A stretch of 64,000 bases of DNA from Runella sp. MFBS21 (lineage in GTDB: Bacteria; Bacteroidota; Bacteroidia; Cytophagales; Spirosomataceae), in assembly GCF_029433105.1 (NCBI RefSeq), contig NZ_JARNTW010000001.1:248001-312000 (forward strand), written 5' to 3'. Under the pieces are notes generated by a model. It saw only the letters and a program-made list of their open reading frames with translations. It did no database searches and was not told the origin of the DNA. The first letter of the stretch is position 1. Each line of letters begins with the position of its first letter. The translations under genes and the position numbers were made by a program. This document shows positions 1 to 8,892 of the stretch, in pieces.

Positions 1-136
1 CATATTCGGCGATTTGGGGTAAATGCCACGGGCTTTGATGAAGACCAATGGTAGGGAAATAATAGGCAAGAAAAATGACACCAATCAAACAAAAGAAAAA
101 TCCATTTAGGCCTACTTTGGCTAAAAGTTTCAACAT
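1..136 (-). CDS. Bile acid:sodium symporter-like membrane protein, N-terminal fragment
   Basis: The gene starts at an ATG on the minus strand (134-136) and runs off the left edge, so only about 45 residues are visible. They begin MLKLLAKVGLNGFFFCLIG, one strongly hydrophobic helix, followed by a segment ending LHQSPWHLPQIAEY. This layout matches the N-terminus of SLC10A7/YfeH-type bile acid:sodium symporter family proteins of Bacteroidetes, which are inner-membrane secondary transporters. Substrate cannot be inferred. It is divergent from the glutamine-synthetase-like gene, and a large inverted repeat lies between the two. The family call comes from remembered N-terminal similarity and is moderate at best, because the body of the protein is outside the window. 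Confidence 0.5.
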   Translation of the reverse strand, partial: MLKLLAKVGLNGFFFCLIGVIFLAYYFPTIGLHQSPWHLPQIAEY

Positions 137-193
137 AGGACGGGAATTTGGTTTGGATAATGGCAAATATAAGACTATTCATGACAATAGCCC

Positions 194-227
194 ATTATCA
201 TACAATAGCCGTAATTTGTATGATAAT
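194..227. promoter_or_regulatory. 12-bp perfect inverted repeat, candidate operator
   Basis: ATTATCATACAA (194-205) and TTGTATGATAAT (216-227) are perfect reverse complements separated by 10 bp, with half-site centres 22 bp apart, about two helical turns. The repeat sits between the divergent symporter-like and glutamine-synthetase-like genes, roughly 90 bp before the latter. It could bind a dimeric regulator controlling either or both genes. It could also form a hairpin in an RNA, but no T-run follows. No regulator gene is adjacent. Confidence 0.4.
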
Positions 228-315
228 TCAGTAAAAAAGGTGTAATTGGCATTGAAAGACAACCAACCTATCTGACACTTTTATTTTTTGGTATTTTTAA
301 AGAAAAAAATAGACT

Positions 316-1695
316 ATGCCTAAAGCCCAAGGACTTCTTACAATCGAGCAGCTTAAAGAAGCTGTAGAACAACAAACTATTGATACGATTATTGTCGCTT
401 TCACAGACCATTACGGACGCCTCGTAGGCAAACGTTTTGATGCAGATTATTTTGTGGACGACATTTACAAAAGCGGCACTCACGGATGTAATTATCTCCT
501 TACGACCGATATGGAAATGGAACCTGTACCGGGTTATAGCTTTGCCAATTGGGAACTGGGATATGGGGATTTTCATTTAGTACCTGATTTGTCTACTTTA
601 AGAGTAGCGGCGTGGCTTGAGCGTACAGCTATGATTTTGTGTGATGTACAAAACGAGAAAACGCATCAGTACGTCGATATTGCGCCAAGGTCTGTATTGA
701 GAAAGCAACTACAACGAGCTGAGAAGCACGAGTTTGAGGTGGTGGCGGCTTCGGAGTTAGAGTATTATTTGTTTGAAACTAGTTTTAGAGATGCCCACGA
801 AAAAGGTTTTGATGCAGTCAAACCAGTGGGATGGTATATCGAAGATTATCATATTTTACAAGGAACCCGCACCGAGCCTTTCAATGCCGCTGCACGTCGC
901 TATTTGAAGCAATCGGGCGTACCAGTCGAAAACTCCAAAGGAGAGTGGGGGCTAGGTCAGCATGAACTCAATGTGAGATATTCAGAAATTCTAGACATGG
1001 CCGACCGCCACGTGGTATACAAGCAATGCCTCAAAGAAGTGGCCGACGCGATGGGATGGAGTATTACCTTTATGGCCAAATTTGCCACTGACCGGGCAGG
1101 TTCTAGTTGTCATATTCATATTAGTTTGTGGAAAGACGGAGAAAGTGCTTTTGCTGGTGACGAAGCTTTTGGACCAGTAAAATGTACCAATGTGTTTAAA
1201 TGGTTTTTAGGGGGATGTATTGCCCATGCGCCTGATGTAATGGTTTTCTACGCTCCTACTATCAATTCATACAAGCGCTATGTAGATGGCTCTTGGGCAC
1301 CTACGCGCCTAGCATGGAGCTACGACAACCGTACTGCTGGGTTTAGGGTAGTAGGGCACGGCAAAAGCCTTCGTATCGAATGTCGAATTCCTGGCGCTGA
1401 TTGCAATCCTTACTTAGCATTTGCTGCTTTGTTGGCCTGTGGTCTAGAAGGAATTGAAAAACAAATCGAGCCACCTACGATTTTTGAAGGGGATATTTAT
1501 GCGGCGGCGCATTTGCCACGTGTACCTTATACATTGGCGGAGTCAATCGCTATTTTCTCTAATAGTGATTTTGCCAAGCGAGCTTTTGGAGAAGAAGTAG
1601 TAGCGCATTACACTCACTTCTATAGTAAAGAGCAAGCGACTTATAACGCCTCAGTGACGGATTGGGAAAGAAAACGATATTTTGAAAGAATTTAG
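316..1695 (+). CDS. Glutamine synthetase family protein (gamma-glutamylpolyamine synthetase-like)
   Basis: This 459-residue protein has the glutamine synthetase fold. An N-terminal beta-grasp region contains DHYGRLVGKRF. The catalytic domain has ASELEYYLF (metal-binding glutamate), GLGQHELNVRYSE, the histidine motif GSSCHIHISL, the substrate-binding block NSYKRYVDGSWAPTRLAWSYDNRTAGFRVVG (cited here by its ends NSYKRY and FRVVG) and RIECRIPGADCNPYLA. The length matches the class of GS-like ligases that join glutamate to amines, such as PuuA, rather than the longer GlnN/GSIII usual for ammonia assimilation in Bacteroidetes. The adenylylation-type tyrosine loop of GlnA is not evident. It starts at the first ATG. 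No polyamine catabolic genes adjoin it, so the acceptor is unknown. A strong hairpin terminator follows. Confidence 0.8.
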   Translation: MPKAQGLLTIEQLKEAVEQQTIDTIIVAFTDHYGRLVGKRFDADYFVDDIYKSGTHGCNYLLTTDMEMEPVPGYSFANWELGYGDFHLVPDLSTLRVAAWLERTAMILCDVQNEKTHQYVDIAPRSVLRKQLQRAEKHEFEVVAASELEYYLFETSFRDAHEKGFDAVKPVGWYIEDYHILQGTRTEPFNAAARRYLKQSGVPVENSKGEWGLGQHELNVRYSEILDMADRHVVYKQCLKEVADAMGWSITFMAKFATDRAGSSCHIHISLWKDGESAFAGDEAFGPVKCTNVFKWFLGGCIAHAPDVMVFYAPTINSYKRYVDGSWAPTRLAWSYDNRTAGFRVVGHGKSLRIECRIPGADCNPYLAFAALLACGLEGIEKQIEPPTIFEGDIYAAAHLPRVPYTLAESIAIFSNSDFAKRAFGEEVVAHYTHFYSKEQATYNASVTDWERKRYFERI

Positions 1696-1821
1696 ATATG
1701 CCCTTTTAAAGAATTGTACAAGGGGTATTTTTAAACTTTTTCTTGGAATAGTTCAGTTGTGAAAATATTGTTTTATATTTGCTCGTCCTATTCCTAAACC
1801 CTTAGACTGATTTAATCTTTG

Positions 1822-1858
1822 AAACCTTCTGCCAAAACCAGAAGGTTTTTTATTTTTG
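1822..1858 (+). terminator. Rho-independent terminator after the GS-like gene
   Basis: A 10-bp perfect stem (1822-1831 with 1839-1848) with a 7-nt loop is followed by TTTATTTTTG on the plus strand. It lies about 130 bp after the upstream stop and about 90 bp before the superoxide dismutase start, so it insulates the two genes. Confidence 0.8.
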
Positions 1859-1946
1859 TCTAATAAATACCTCCAATACCTACGCTTGCGTTGTATTGCT
1901 GTGTATTATTGCACATCATTAATGTATCATATAACGTTTTATCACA

Positions 1947-2624
1947 ATGACAACCCAATTTTTTCGAAACATCTTAGGAATAGCCTTGACTGTAGGTTCG
2001 CTACAAGCTATGGCACAGTTTACTCAAGCGCCTCTTCCCTACGCGACCAACGCTTTAGAGCCATACATCGACCAAAATACCATGGAAATTCACTATGGCC
2101 GTCACCACAAAGCGTATGTAGATAACCTCAATAAAACACTTGCGGGTAAGCCAGAAGAAAAAATTACAATTGATGCTTTGATGAAAACCATCACGAAAGA
2201 AACCGCTGGTGGGGTTCGCAATAATGGAGGTGGTCACTGGAATCATACTTTTTTCTGGAGCATTATGGGAGCCAATAAAGGCGGAGCTCCTACTGGTGCT
2301 TTGGCCGCCGCTATCACCAAAGATTTCGGCTCGTTTGATGCTTTTAAAGCTAAATTTAAAGATGCTGGAGCCACTCGCTTTGGTTCTGGATGGGCGTGGC
2401 TAATTGTAAAAGATAAAAAACTAGTGGTCACTTCCACCCCCAACCAAGACAATCCTCTTATGCCAGTGGCCGATGTTCAGGGAACTCCTATATTGGGTGT
2501 AGATGTATGGGAGCATGCTTATTATCTTAAGTATCAAAACAAACGTGCAGATTATTTGGATGCTTTCTGGAATGTAGTTAACTGGGACAAAGTAGCCGAA
2601 TTGTACGCTGCTGCTATCAAATAA
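1947..2624 (+). CDS. Exported Fe/Mn superoxide dismutase
   Basis: The 225-residue protein is an iron/manganese superoxide dismutase that converts superoxide to oxygen and hydrogen peroxide. After a signal peptide (residues 1-24, ending LQAMAQ) it shows the alpha-hairpin domain with METHYGRHH-type metal-ligand sequence [18 protein letters not shown], the second ligand region [19 protein letters not shown], and the C-terminal ligand signature [18 protein letters not shown]. The N-terminal extension and Sec-type cleavage site are what distinguish it from the usual cytoplasmic SodB/SodA of about 200 residues, so a periplasmic location is inferred. Metal preference cannot be settled by eye. It has its own terminator. 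Confidence 0.92.
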   Translation: MTTQFFRNILGIALTVGSLQAMAQFTQAPLPYATNALEPYIDQNTMEIHYGRHHKAYVDNLNKTLAGKPEEKITIDALMKTITKETAGGVRNNGGGHWNHTFFWSIMGANKGGAPTGALAAAITKDFGSFDAFKAKFKDAGATRFGSGWAWLIVKDKKLVVTSTPNQDNPLMPVADVQGTPILGVDVWEHAYYLKYQNKRADYLDAFWNVVNWDKVAELYAAAIK

Positions 2625-2650
2625 AAAAACATAGAAATTGTATATGAGTA

Positions 2651-2685
2651 AAGGAGCTGGCGAATAGTTAGCTCCTTTTTCTTTG
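2651..2685. terminator. Terminator between convergent SOD and T9SS genes
   Basis: AAGGAGCT (2651-2658) pairs with AGCTCCTT (2670-2677), followed by TTTCTTTG on the plus strand. It ends the superoxide dismutase transcript and lies just before the stop codon of the convergent gene. Confidence 0.65.
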
Positions 2686-2690
2686 TTTTA

Positions 2691-5066
2691 TTAGCGAATG
2701 ATGTTGAGCGTACCAGTGAGTTTGAATTCTACTTCTCTTAAATAAATTTGGTAGTAGTAAGCACCTACCGGCACAGGTTGGCCATTCCAATTACCATCCC
2801 AAGGGGTTTCGTAGCCTTTACTGCTAAAGACAAGATTGCCCCAGCGGTTAAAAACCTCAACTACGCAATTGGGATACTCAAAAATACCGCTTATCTCCCA
2901 CGTTTCGTTAGCACCGTCATGATTGGGTGTAAAGCCATTGGGAATATCAAGATTAATGACCACCACCGTGACTTCCCCTTCTGCGACGCACCCTTGAGTA
3001 CTAATGAGCGTCGCGTAGTAGGTAGTAGTAAGGTCGGGACTTGCGGTAGGTTGAGGAGCGTGGTCATTGTTGAGGCCTGTACTAGGAAACCAACTGATAG
3101 AAGCATTGAGAGGAAGACTTGTATTAATCTTTACGCTGTCTCCTTTTAAAACCACGAGTTTAGAGGGTATAGAAAAACGGGGAGGTGGAGCAATAAACGC
3201 TGCTTTGGTATCTTTGCCAGTGCAGCCTTCGGGGCTAGTGTAGGTGTAGGTAATGGGATATCGACCTGAGGGCAGGTTGGCACTTACAAACCGATTGCCT
3301 ACTACTCCTGTACCGCTATAAATACCTCCTTCTGGAAGCCCATTTAAAGTAATAGCTTGTAGACTTGCCGTACATACTGAGGGGATTGAGTCAAGGGTGA
3401 CTTGTGGAGCAGGTTTGACCACAACATTGATAGCTGAGGAGTGAGTTAGGCATTTTGAGGCTGTATCTTCTACCGATACTGAATATTGACCTGATTCGCG
3501 GGGTCTAAATTCATTACCTATCGCTTGCACTAACGGAAAATCATTCTTGTACCACACAAAATTGTAAGCATTGTTGGGAGCAATAAAAAGCTTGACTGAG
3601 TCATTGGAGCAAAAAGTAGCAGCTCCGCTTATCATCAGTTGTGCCAAAGGAGATGTAATAGATTTAACCAAAAGGCTATCGGTGGCAGTGCAGCGAGAAT
3701 TATTATCAGTGATTTTTACTTTATAAAGCCCTCCTTGTTTGACATGGGCCAGAACGTTGTCTATATTAGGTAAAACTATTCCATTGAATCGCCATTCAAC
3801 TAAAGTATTAGAAGTAGTCGTAACAGATAAATTGGTACTGTCGGAAGAACAAATAGGTAGTGGTCTACTACTCGTAATGGCGGCATTAGGGCTTAGTTTG
3901 AAGTTGACTTTTGTGGTATTGGTAGTAGAGTCTTCTGCTCCGCAACTTTCTTTAAAACGCTTCACAATACTATATACTCCTTCTTCTTTGATACTCAACA
4001 AAACAGTCGGAGTGGTGGAAACAAGTTGACCATTTTTAAGCCATTGATAGCTCCAGCGCGGGTTTTCGTCGTCGGCTTTTAGTACTACCGAGTCACCCTT
4101 ACAGAGGCCTACGGTTTGTACATGGCCATTGGGTTGCAAATCAAAAGTAATGGAAGGTGAGCCGTCTTTGAGATTTATATAAGCGGGGGGCACTTGGGTT
4201 GAAATACAATCTACCACATTAAGGACAAACTCCCGTCGTACTTCTCCTATTTTAGAGCCATTTCGCCATTCTTCACATTTGACGGCAACAACATAAGTAC
4301 CAATTTGAGAAGGATTAAGTGATAACTGACCTGTACGGGAGTCAATTTTTGGCGGGATTGTTCCTGTGATAGCTCTTGTACTATCATATCCTGCATTCCA
4401 AGTCGCTTTCCGGTAAGGGCCAGCATTAGGCATAGAAGGAAAGGTCCCACTTGGGTCGGTATTGCCTGCTAGGGGTGTCACGAGCGAATACCTCAGCTCA
4501 TCGCCATCAAGGTCAGTAGCAGCAAAGCTAGCTTCAAAGTTTTTTCCAATACATGCAAATTTAACTTGGGGCGTAGCAAATTGCGGAGAGCTGTTGGAAG
4601 TAGTAAGGGGGGGGATTTCGCAGTAGAAAACTAACCCAGCTCCTGCATTTGCTTGAATATTAAGAACGTTGTTGTTGCGACAGCATTCTTCCCATGCCAG
4701 ATAGTATCCGCTAAGGTGATTGTAATTGCTAGGGAGAAGAGTGACGTTGGCTTCGTATTTTATGTACGAAATCTTGGTGCTAGGAGTCCCATTGATACAG
4801 CTTGCATTTTGGTAAGGTAATGCTTGCTCAACAACGCGGGTGAGCGTAAAATCATCCATTCGCGTATGGTCATTCTTACGAAAAACCGAAACAAAGGCTT
4901 TATCTTCAGGGGACTGGACTTGGTCATAAACCAACGTAAGTGTTATGGTAAAAGTATTAGGAGAAGTACCTCTCTTAGTGATAGATACATCTCCTCCCAT
5001 CAGATGGTTTGCCCAAGTTTTTGACCATACCAGTAAAACTAATCCGCACGTAATCAGACACTTCAT
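2691..5066 (-). CDS. Large secreted protein with T9SS type B (gliding-motility-type) C-terminal sorting domain
   Basis: The 791-residue protein starts with a signal peptide (residues 1-19, ending TWA) and a region rich in beta-structure containing paired cysteines (for example EECCRNNN). Several Ig-like or PKD-like modules follow, with repeated patterns such as YQWLKNGQLV and VVWYKNDFPL. The last 90 residues carry IPNGFTPNHDGANETW, VEVFNRWGNLVF and PWDGNWNGQPVPVGAYYY, the hallmark of the CHU_C/gliding-associated C-terminal domain that directs export by the type IX secretion system (type B signal). It is therefore expected on the cell surface or outside the cell. No enzymatic motif was recognised; an adhesin-like role is possible but not shown. 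It appears monocistronic. Confidence 0.85.
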   Translation of the reverse strand: MKCLITCGLVLLVWSKTWANHLMGGDVSITKRGTSPNTFTITLTLVYDQVQSPEDKAFVSVFRKNDHTRMDDFTLTRVVEQALPYQNASCINGTPSTKISYIKYEANVTLLPSNYNHLSGYYLAWEECCRNNNVLNIQANAGAGLVFYCEIPPLTTSNSSPQFATPQVKFACIGKNFEASFAATDLDGDELRYSLVTPLAGNTDPSGTFPSMPNAGPYRKATWNAGYDSTRAITGTIPPKIDSRTGQLSLNPSQIGTYVVAVKCEEWRNGSKIGEVRREFVLNVVDCISTQVPPAYINLKDGSPSITFDLQPNGHVQTVGLCKGDSVVLKADDENPRWSYQWLKNGQLVSTTPTVLLSIKEEGVYSIVKRFKESCGAEDSTTNTTKVNFKLSPNAAITSSRPLPICSSDSTNLSVTTTSNTLVEWRFNGIVLPNIDNVLAHVKQGGLYKVKITDNNSRCTATDSLLVKSITSPLAQLMISGAATFCSNDSVKLFIAPNNAYNFVWYKNDFPLVQAIGNEFRPRESGQYSVSVEDTASKCLTHSSAINVVVKPAPQVTLDSIPSVCTASLQAITLNGLPEGGIYSGTGVVGNRFVSANLPSGRYPITYTYTSPEGCTGKDTKAAFIAPPPRFSIPSKLVVLKGDSVKINTSLPLNASISWFPSTGLNNDHAPQPTASPDLTTTYYATLISTQGCVAEGEVTVVVINLDIPNGFTPNHDGANETWEISGIFEYPNCVVEVFNRWGNLVFSSKGYETPWDGNWNGQPVPVGAYYYQIYLREVEFKLTGTLNIIR

Positions 5067-5134
5067 GAACCTCAGTTTGCGATGTTGGATATGCTAAGAT
5101 ATATGCTACATCATGGGCAAAAATTGTTCCAAAC

Positions 5135-5674
5135 TCAAAACACTATGCTATCTCCCACGCCGATGCCATACTTATCGCAGTAGCCTCCATTGACTTCCAC
5201 CACATATTGGGTGTTGCCATAAGAAGGTAGGTTTTCTTCCGAATAAGGCTTTGCATTTTTTTGGATAGAAACAATCTTTTTGTTCTGGTCAACATAAATG
5301 ATATCGAGTGAAATCATCGTGTTTTTCATCCAGAAAGATTGTGGCGTAGGGCTGTCAAACACAAAAAGCATTCCTACCGAATCGGCCAGATAAGGCCTAA
5401 ACATGAGTCCTTTTTGGCGTTCTGCATCATTTTCGGCGATTTCTACGTCGATGGTTTTGAATTTTTTACCGTTCTTCAAAAAAGTTACTTCGCCCTCCTT
5501 AGTGATACCATTGGAAGAAATAGTAGCAGGAGTAGATGAGGGGGCTGCTGCGGTAGTTTCGGAACTTGTGGGTCTATTTTCCGAAACGAGCAGAGGGCGT
5601 AGTAAATACAACGCTCCCGCTAGTACAAAAACGGCTAAAAGTACATAACTAAAATAAGACCTACGATTGCGCAT
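5135..5674 (-). CDS. DUF192 domain protein, membrane-anchored
   Basis: The 179-residue protein has a basic N-terminus and one transmembrane helix (about residues 9-26), a Ser/Thr/Ala-rich linker, then a DUF192 domain from about residue 60. The domain shows EIAENDAERQKGLMFRP, GMLFVFDSP, SFWMKNTMISLDIIYVD and a C-terminal NGGYCDKYGIGVGDSI, all typical of this small extracytoplasmic family. Its biochemical role is not established. It lies 27 bp downstream of cysS on the same strand and is probably co-transcribed with it. The cysteine in NGGYCDKYG is unusual enough to note but its meaning is unknown. Confidence 0.85.
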   Translation of the reverse strand: MRNRRSYFSYVLLAVFVLAGALYLLRPLLVSENRPTSSETTAAAPSSTPATISSNGITKEGEVTFLKNGKKFKTIDVEIAENDAERQKGLMFRPYLADSVGMLFVFDSPTPQSFWMKNTMISLDIIYVDQNKKIVSIQKNAKPYSEENLPSYGNTQYVVEVNGGYCDKYGIGVGDSIVF

Positions 5675-5701
5675 CTTTGAAAATGTTAGTTGAGAAAACC
5701 A

Positions 5702-7231
5702 TTATTCTTCATAAGCCCAGTCAATTCGGTGCTTCATGTCCCGAATTACGAGGTTTTGTGCTTTAAAGTAGGCTCTTATTTGGTCTACTTTATCATAGCG
5801 CTGACTTGCTTTGTATTCTCGATAAAGGTCTAGCATTCCGCCTAAAATGGCGTCACTTTCGCTTTTCTCTTCTTTCAAGCCCAAAATTTCTTCCGTAAAA
5901 GTGGTAAACTTATCTTTCAACATCGCAAACCCTCCCTCGCCCAATGCAGCGGGAGAAAGCTGATTGAGATAAAGCATGTTGACATATTTTAAGAGGTTAA
6001 ACAACTGTGCTATCGCAACGGCCGTATTGAGGTCGTCGTTCATGGCATCATAAAACCCTTGTACTGATTTCTCAATGTCGGCGACTTTTTTTGCATCAAT
6101 CGCTACACCAGGGGTGGATACCTTTAGGCCGGCAGTTTGAGTGTCAACTTCAGAAGGTATATACTCCATTGCTTTAATAGCACGAAGCCCATTCATAAGC
6201 CTTTTGAAGGCTTTTTGGGCACCTTTTAGTGCATCATTTGAAAAATCAAGCGTACTGCGATACTGACTTTGCAGCATAAAAAACCGCGTGGTCATGGGGC
6301 TGTATGCTTGCTCTAGCAATGGGTGATTTCCCGTAAATAACTCAGCGGGCAAGAATGAATTGCCCAGGGATTTAGACATTTTTTGGCCATTCACGGTCAG
6401 CATGTTGGAGTGCATCCAATACCGCACGGGGTCAGCCCCATTGAGTCCCGTTCCTTGGGCTATTTCGCATTCATGATGAGGGAATTTGAGATCCATACCC
6501 CCGCCATGAATATCAAATTGAGCGCCTAAATATTTGGTACTCATGCAGGTACATTCGAGGTGCCAGCCTGGGAAGCCCTTGCCCCACGGAGATTCCCACT
6601 GCATGATGTGCTCGGGGGCAGCTTTTTTCCAAATGGCAAAATCCAAAGGATTTCTTTTTTCGGAAGTACCTTCTAATTCGCGGGTTTCGGTCAGCAACTC
6701 CTCCAAAACCCTTCCAGAAAGTTTGCCGTAGTTATTTCCTTGAGCGTTGTATTTATTAATGTCAAAATAAACAGAGCCATTTGACTCGTAGGCCAAGCCT
6801 TTATTTATCAAATCTTTGACGGCTTCTATCTGCTCTATCAAATGCCCCGTAGCGGTAGGCTCGATACTTGGGGTATGGAAATTGAGGCGTTCTAATACTT
6901 GATGAAAATCGTTGGTGTAGCGTTGGACAATCTCCATCGGCTCCAACTTTTCGAGTTTGGCCATTCGACCAATTTTATCTTCTCCCTCATCTCCATCTCC
7001 TACAAGGTGACCTACGTCGGTGATATTTCGTACATAGCGTACTTTATAACCAATGTGCGTAAGATATCGAAACAAGATATCAAAAGTAAGAAAAGTTCGA
7101 ACGTTGCCTAAATGCACGTAATTATACACAGTAGGACCACATACATAAAGCCCCACATGAGGAGGGCTGAGGGGTTCGAAAAGTTCTTTTTGGCGAGAAA
7201 GCGAATTATAGATTTTGAGCGGTTGTGTCAT
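5702..7231 (-). CDS. cysS: Cysteine--tRNA ligase
   Basis: The 509-residue class I aminoacyl-tRNA synthetase charges tRNA-Cys. It has the zinc-ligand cysteine and signature YVCGPTVYNYVHLGN (HIGH variant HLGN at residues 40-43), the second zinc-site region LECTCMSTKYLG with HGGGMDLKFPHHECE, and the KMSKS loop as KMSKSLGNSF. A DALR-like helical domain and short C-terminal tail follow. Length and order match bacterial CysS. It starts at an ATG and shares a 204-bp divergent region with udk. It is the first gene of a probable cysS-DUF192 transcription unit. Confidence 0.97.
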   Translation of the reverse strand: MTQPLKIYNSLSRQKELFEPLSPPHVGLYVCGPTVYNYVHLGNVRTFLTFDILFRYLTHIGYKVRYVRNITDVGHLVGDGDEGEDKIGRMAKLEKLEPMEIVQRYTNDFHQVLERLNFHTPSIEPTATGHLIEQIEAVKDLINKGLAYESNGSVYFDINKYNAQGNNYGKLSGRVLEELLTETRELEGTSEKRNPLDFAIWKKAAPEHIMQWESPWGKGFPGWHLECTCMSTKYLGAQFDIHGGGMDLKFPHHECEIAQGTGLNGADPVRYWMHSNMLTVNGQKMSKSLGNSFLPAELFTGNHPLLEQAYSPMTTRFFMLQSQYRSTLDFSNDALKGAQKAFKRLMNGLRAIKAMEYIPSEVDTQTAGLKVSTPGVAIDAKKVADIEKSVQGFYDAMNDDLNTAVAIAQLFNLLKYVNMLYLNQLSPAALGEGGFAMLKDKFTTFTEEILGLKEEKSESDAILGGMLDLYREYKASQRYDKVDQIRAYFKAQNLVIRDMKHRIDWAYEE

Positions 7232-7435
7232 GGTGATATTGCGAAATACTGATTTTGAAAAAACATACTAAACCATCGAGTATTGGCAACATCGGAACGT
7301 GTTAGAATTAAATTTTGGTGAAAGCATAACTAGAAAACGAATATTTGTCCACAAAACTAACAATTTGTTGTGGGTTCTTTTACAAAATCAATGCCAGAAG
7401 TTCGGTATTTAATTACGGCAAATTAACTTTACCGC

Positions 7436-8065
7436 ATGAAAAAGCCTTTTATTGTCGGAATCACGGGCGGGAGTGCTTCGGGAAAGACTTACTTTTTGAA
7501 CAGTTTGATGGGAGCATTTTCAGAAAATGAAATTTGCCTGATTTCGCAAGACCACTATTATCGGCCTCGCCATGAGGTGGCTGTAGATGAAAATGGAGTA
7601 CATAACTTTGATTTGCCATCGGCTATCAATCACCGAAAGTACGCTGAGCATATCATTGAGTTGCGTGAAGGGCGTACCGTGCAGCAGCTAGAATATACCT
7701 TCAACAATCCCAATATTATCCCTAAAATGCTGACCTTCAGTCCTAGGCCCATCATAGTGGTAGAAGGTATTTTTGTGTTTTATTTCAAAGAAATAGCCGA
7801 GTTGCTGGATCTTAAGATTTTTATTGATGCCAAAGAGCACATCAAACTAAAACGTCGGATTATTCGGGATCAAATTGAGCGAGGTTATGACCTTACTGAT
7901 GTATTGTACCGTTGGGAAAACCACGTCTTTCCTACTTATGAGCAGTATATTAAGCCTTCCAAAGCAGATGCAGATTTGATTGTGCCTAACAATCGCCATT
8001 TTCACCGAGGCCTAGAGGTGGTGAAAGCGTTCTTGAAAAGTAAGGTAGATAGCAAAGAAGAATAA
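7436..8065 (+). CDS. udk: Uridine kinase
   Basis: This 209-residue P-loop kinase phosphorylates uridine and cytidine in pyrimidine salvage. The Walker A motif is GGSASGKT (residues 11-18). It is followed by SQDHYYRPR, the nucleoside-binding FDLPSAIN segment, PIIVVEGIFVFY and a C-terminal RRIIRDQIERGYD lid region, all expected for the family, at normal length. It runs convergently towards a PspC-like gene whose stop is only 6 bp away. Confidence 0.92.
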   Translation: MKKPFIVGITGGSASGKTYFLNSLMGAFSENEICLISQDHYYRPRHEVAVDENGVHNFDLPSAINHRKYAEHIIELREGRTVQQLEYTFNNPNIIPKMLTFSPRPIIVVEGIFVFYFKEIAELLDLKIFIDAKEHIKLKRRIIRDQIERGYDLTDVLYRWENHVFPTYEQYIKPSKADADLIVPNNRHFHRGLEVVKAFLKSKVDSKEE

Positions 8066-8071
8066 GCTTTG

Positions 8072-8293
8072 CTACAGCTCCCAAATCGTGGGATTTTTGT
8101 GACGGCGAAGGTGCTTGCCCATTTCCATCCAAAATGCCATCACCAAGTAAATGATGATAGGAGACCCGAAGGTCAAAAAAGTAGCATAGATAAAATACAA
8201 ACGAATGCTACTAGCCGAAATATTGAGGATTTCTCCCAAGCGTGTACAAACGCCAAAAATATGGTTTTCTACGAAATAGCGGAAACGATTCAT
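8072..8293 (-). CDS. PspC domain protein (small membrane protein)
   Basis: The preferred start is the ATG at 8291-8293, giving 73 residues beginning MNRFRYFVEN; a longer reading frame extends 14 codons upstream but lacks PspC-like sequence there. FGVCTRLGEILNISASSIRLYF is the PspC signature, followed by one membrane helix (YATFLTFGSPIIIYLVMAFW) and a basic tail. PspC domains in other bacteria act in phage-shock or envelope-stress signalling. The single-domain version seen here is common in Bacteroidetes and its partner is unknown. Confidence 0.75.
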   Translation of the reverse strand: MNRFRYFVENHIFGVCTRLGEILNISASSIRLYFIYATFLTFGSPIIIYLVMAFWMEMGKHLRRHKNPTIWEL

Positions 8294-8592
8294 AGCGTTG
8301 TTTTGAAAAATTTGAAACGAAGATAATAAAACCAAAATTAAATGTCAAGCACCTGAATAACAGCCCTTATGACTTGACTTATAACAAATAATTTATAATT
8401 TTGTTTTAGCTTTGCCTAAAACTTCATTATCATAGCAAGACAAAGTTTAGCCTCGGCAAGTTCATAATTTTGAGAGTTCAAGCCTTTGCTCAAATATTAG
8501 TTCCTGTCAGCATCTTTGTAAGGTTCAGAAAATGAGGCTGATAGCAGTTTATTTTAATTATTTTTTTTCATTTTTTTAATTTTTGTAGTACA
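8294..8592. other. 299-bp gene-free, AT-rich leader region of the cold-shock gene
   Basis: No reading frame is supported here. It contains a small hairpin (GTTTTAG 8403-8409 with CTAAAAC 8416-8422) and long A/T tracts just before the cold-shock gene. Long structured 5' leaders are known for cspA-type mRNAs of proteobacteria, so a temperature-responsive leader is possible. Nothing in the sequence proves it. Confidence 0.35.
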
Positions 8593-8787
8593 ATGCAAAC
8601 AGGAACAGTAAAGTTTTTCAATGAAGCTAGAGGGTATGGTTTCATTGTGGACGATGAATCTCAAAAAGAAATTTTCGTACACGTAACGGGCTTAGGCGGC
8701 GTTGTTATTCGCGAAAAAGACCGTGTTGAGTACGAAGTCGTTGACGGAAAGAAAGGCTTGAACGCGACTAAAGTAAAGAAAATTTAA
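8593..8787 (+). CDS. Cold-shock domain protein (CspA family)
   Basis: The 64-residue protein is a single cold-shock OB-fold that binds single-stranded nucleic acid. It begins TGTVKFFNEARGYGFI, containing RNP1-like GYGFIVDD, and has RNP2-like EIFVHVTGL, with the typical basic end ATKVKKI. In these proteins the aromatic side chains of RNP1/RNP2 stack on bases and melt RNA structure at low temperature. It is monocistronic: a long AT-rich leader precedes it and a strong terminator follows 23 bp after the stop. Confidence 0.93.
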   Translation: MQTGTVKFFNEARGYGFIVDDESQKEIFVHVTGLGGVVIREKDRVEYEVVDGKKGLNATKVKKI

Positions 8788-8810
8788 TTTTATTTACTTT
8801 AACAACGGCA

Positions 8811-8845
8811 CGAGGCACTTCCCAGGAAGTGCCTCGTTTTTTTGT
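8811..8845 (+). terminator. Terminator of the cold-shock gene
   Basis: An 11-bp GC-rich stem (8811-8821 with 8826-8836) has a CCAG tetraloop and is directly followed by TTTTTTTG. It is a textbook Rho-independent terminator. Confidence 0.92.
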
Positions 8846-8892
8846 TTTTTGGGAAAAATAAGAATTGTATTAAACTTCCAAAATTCAAGTGT

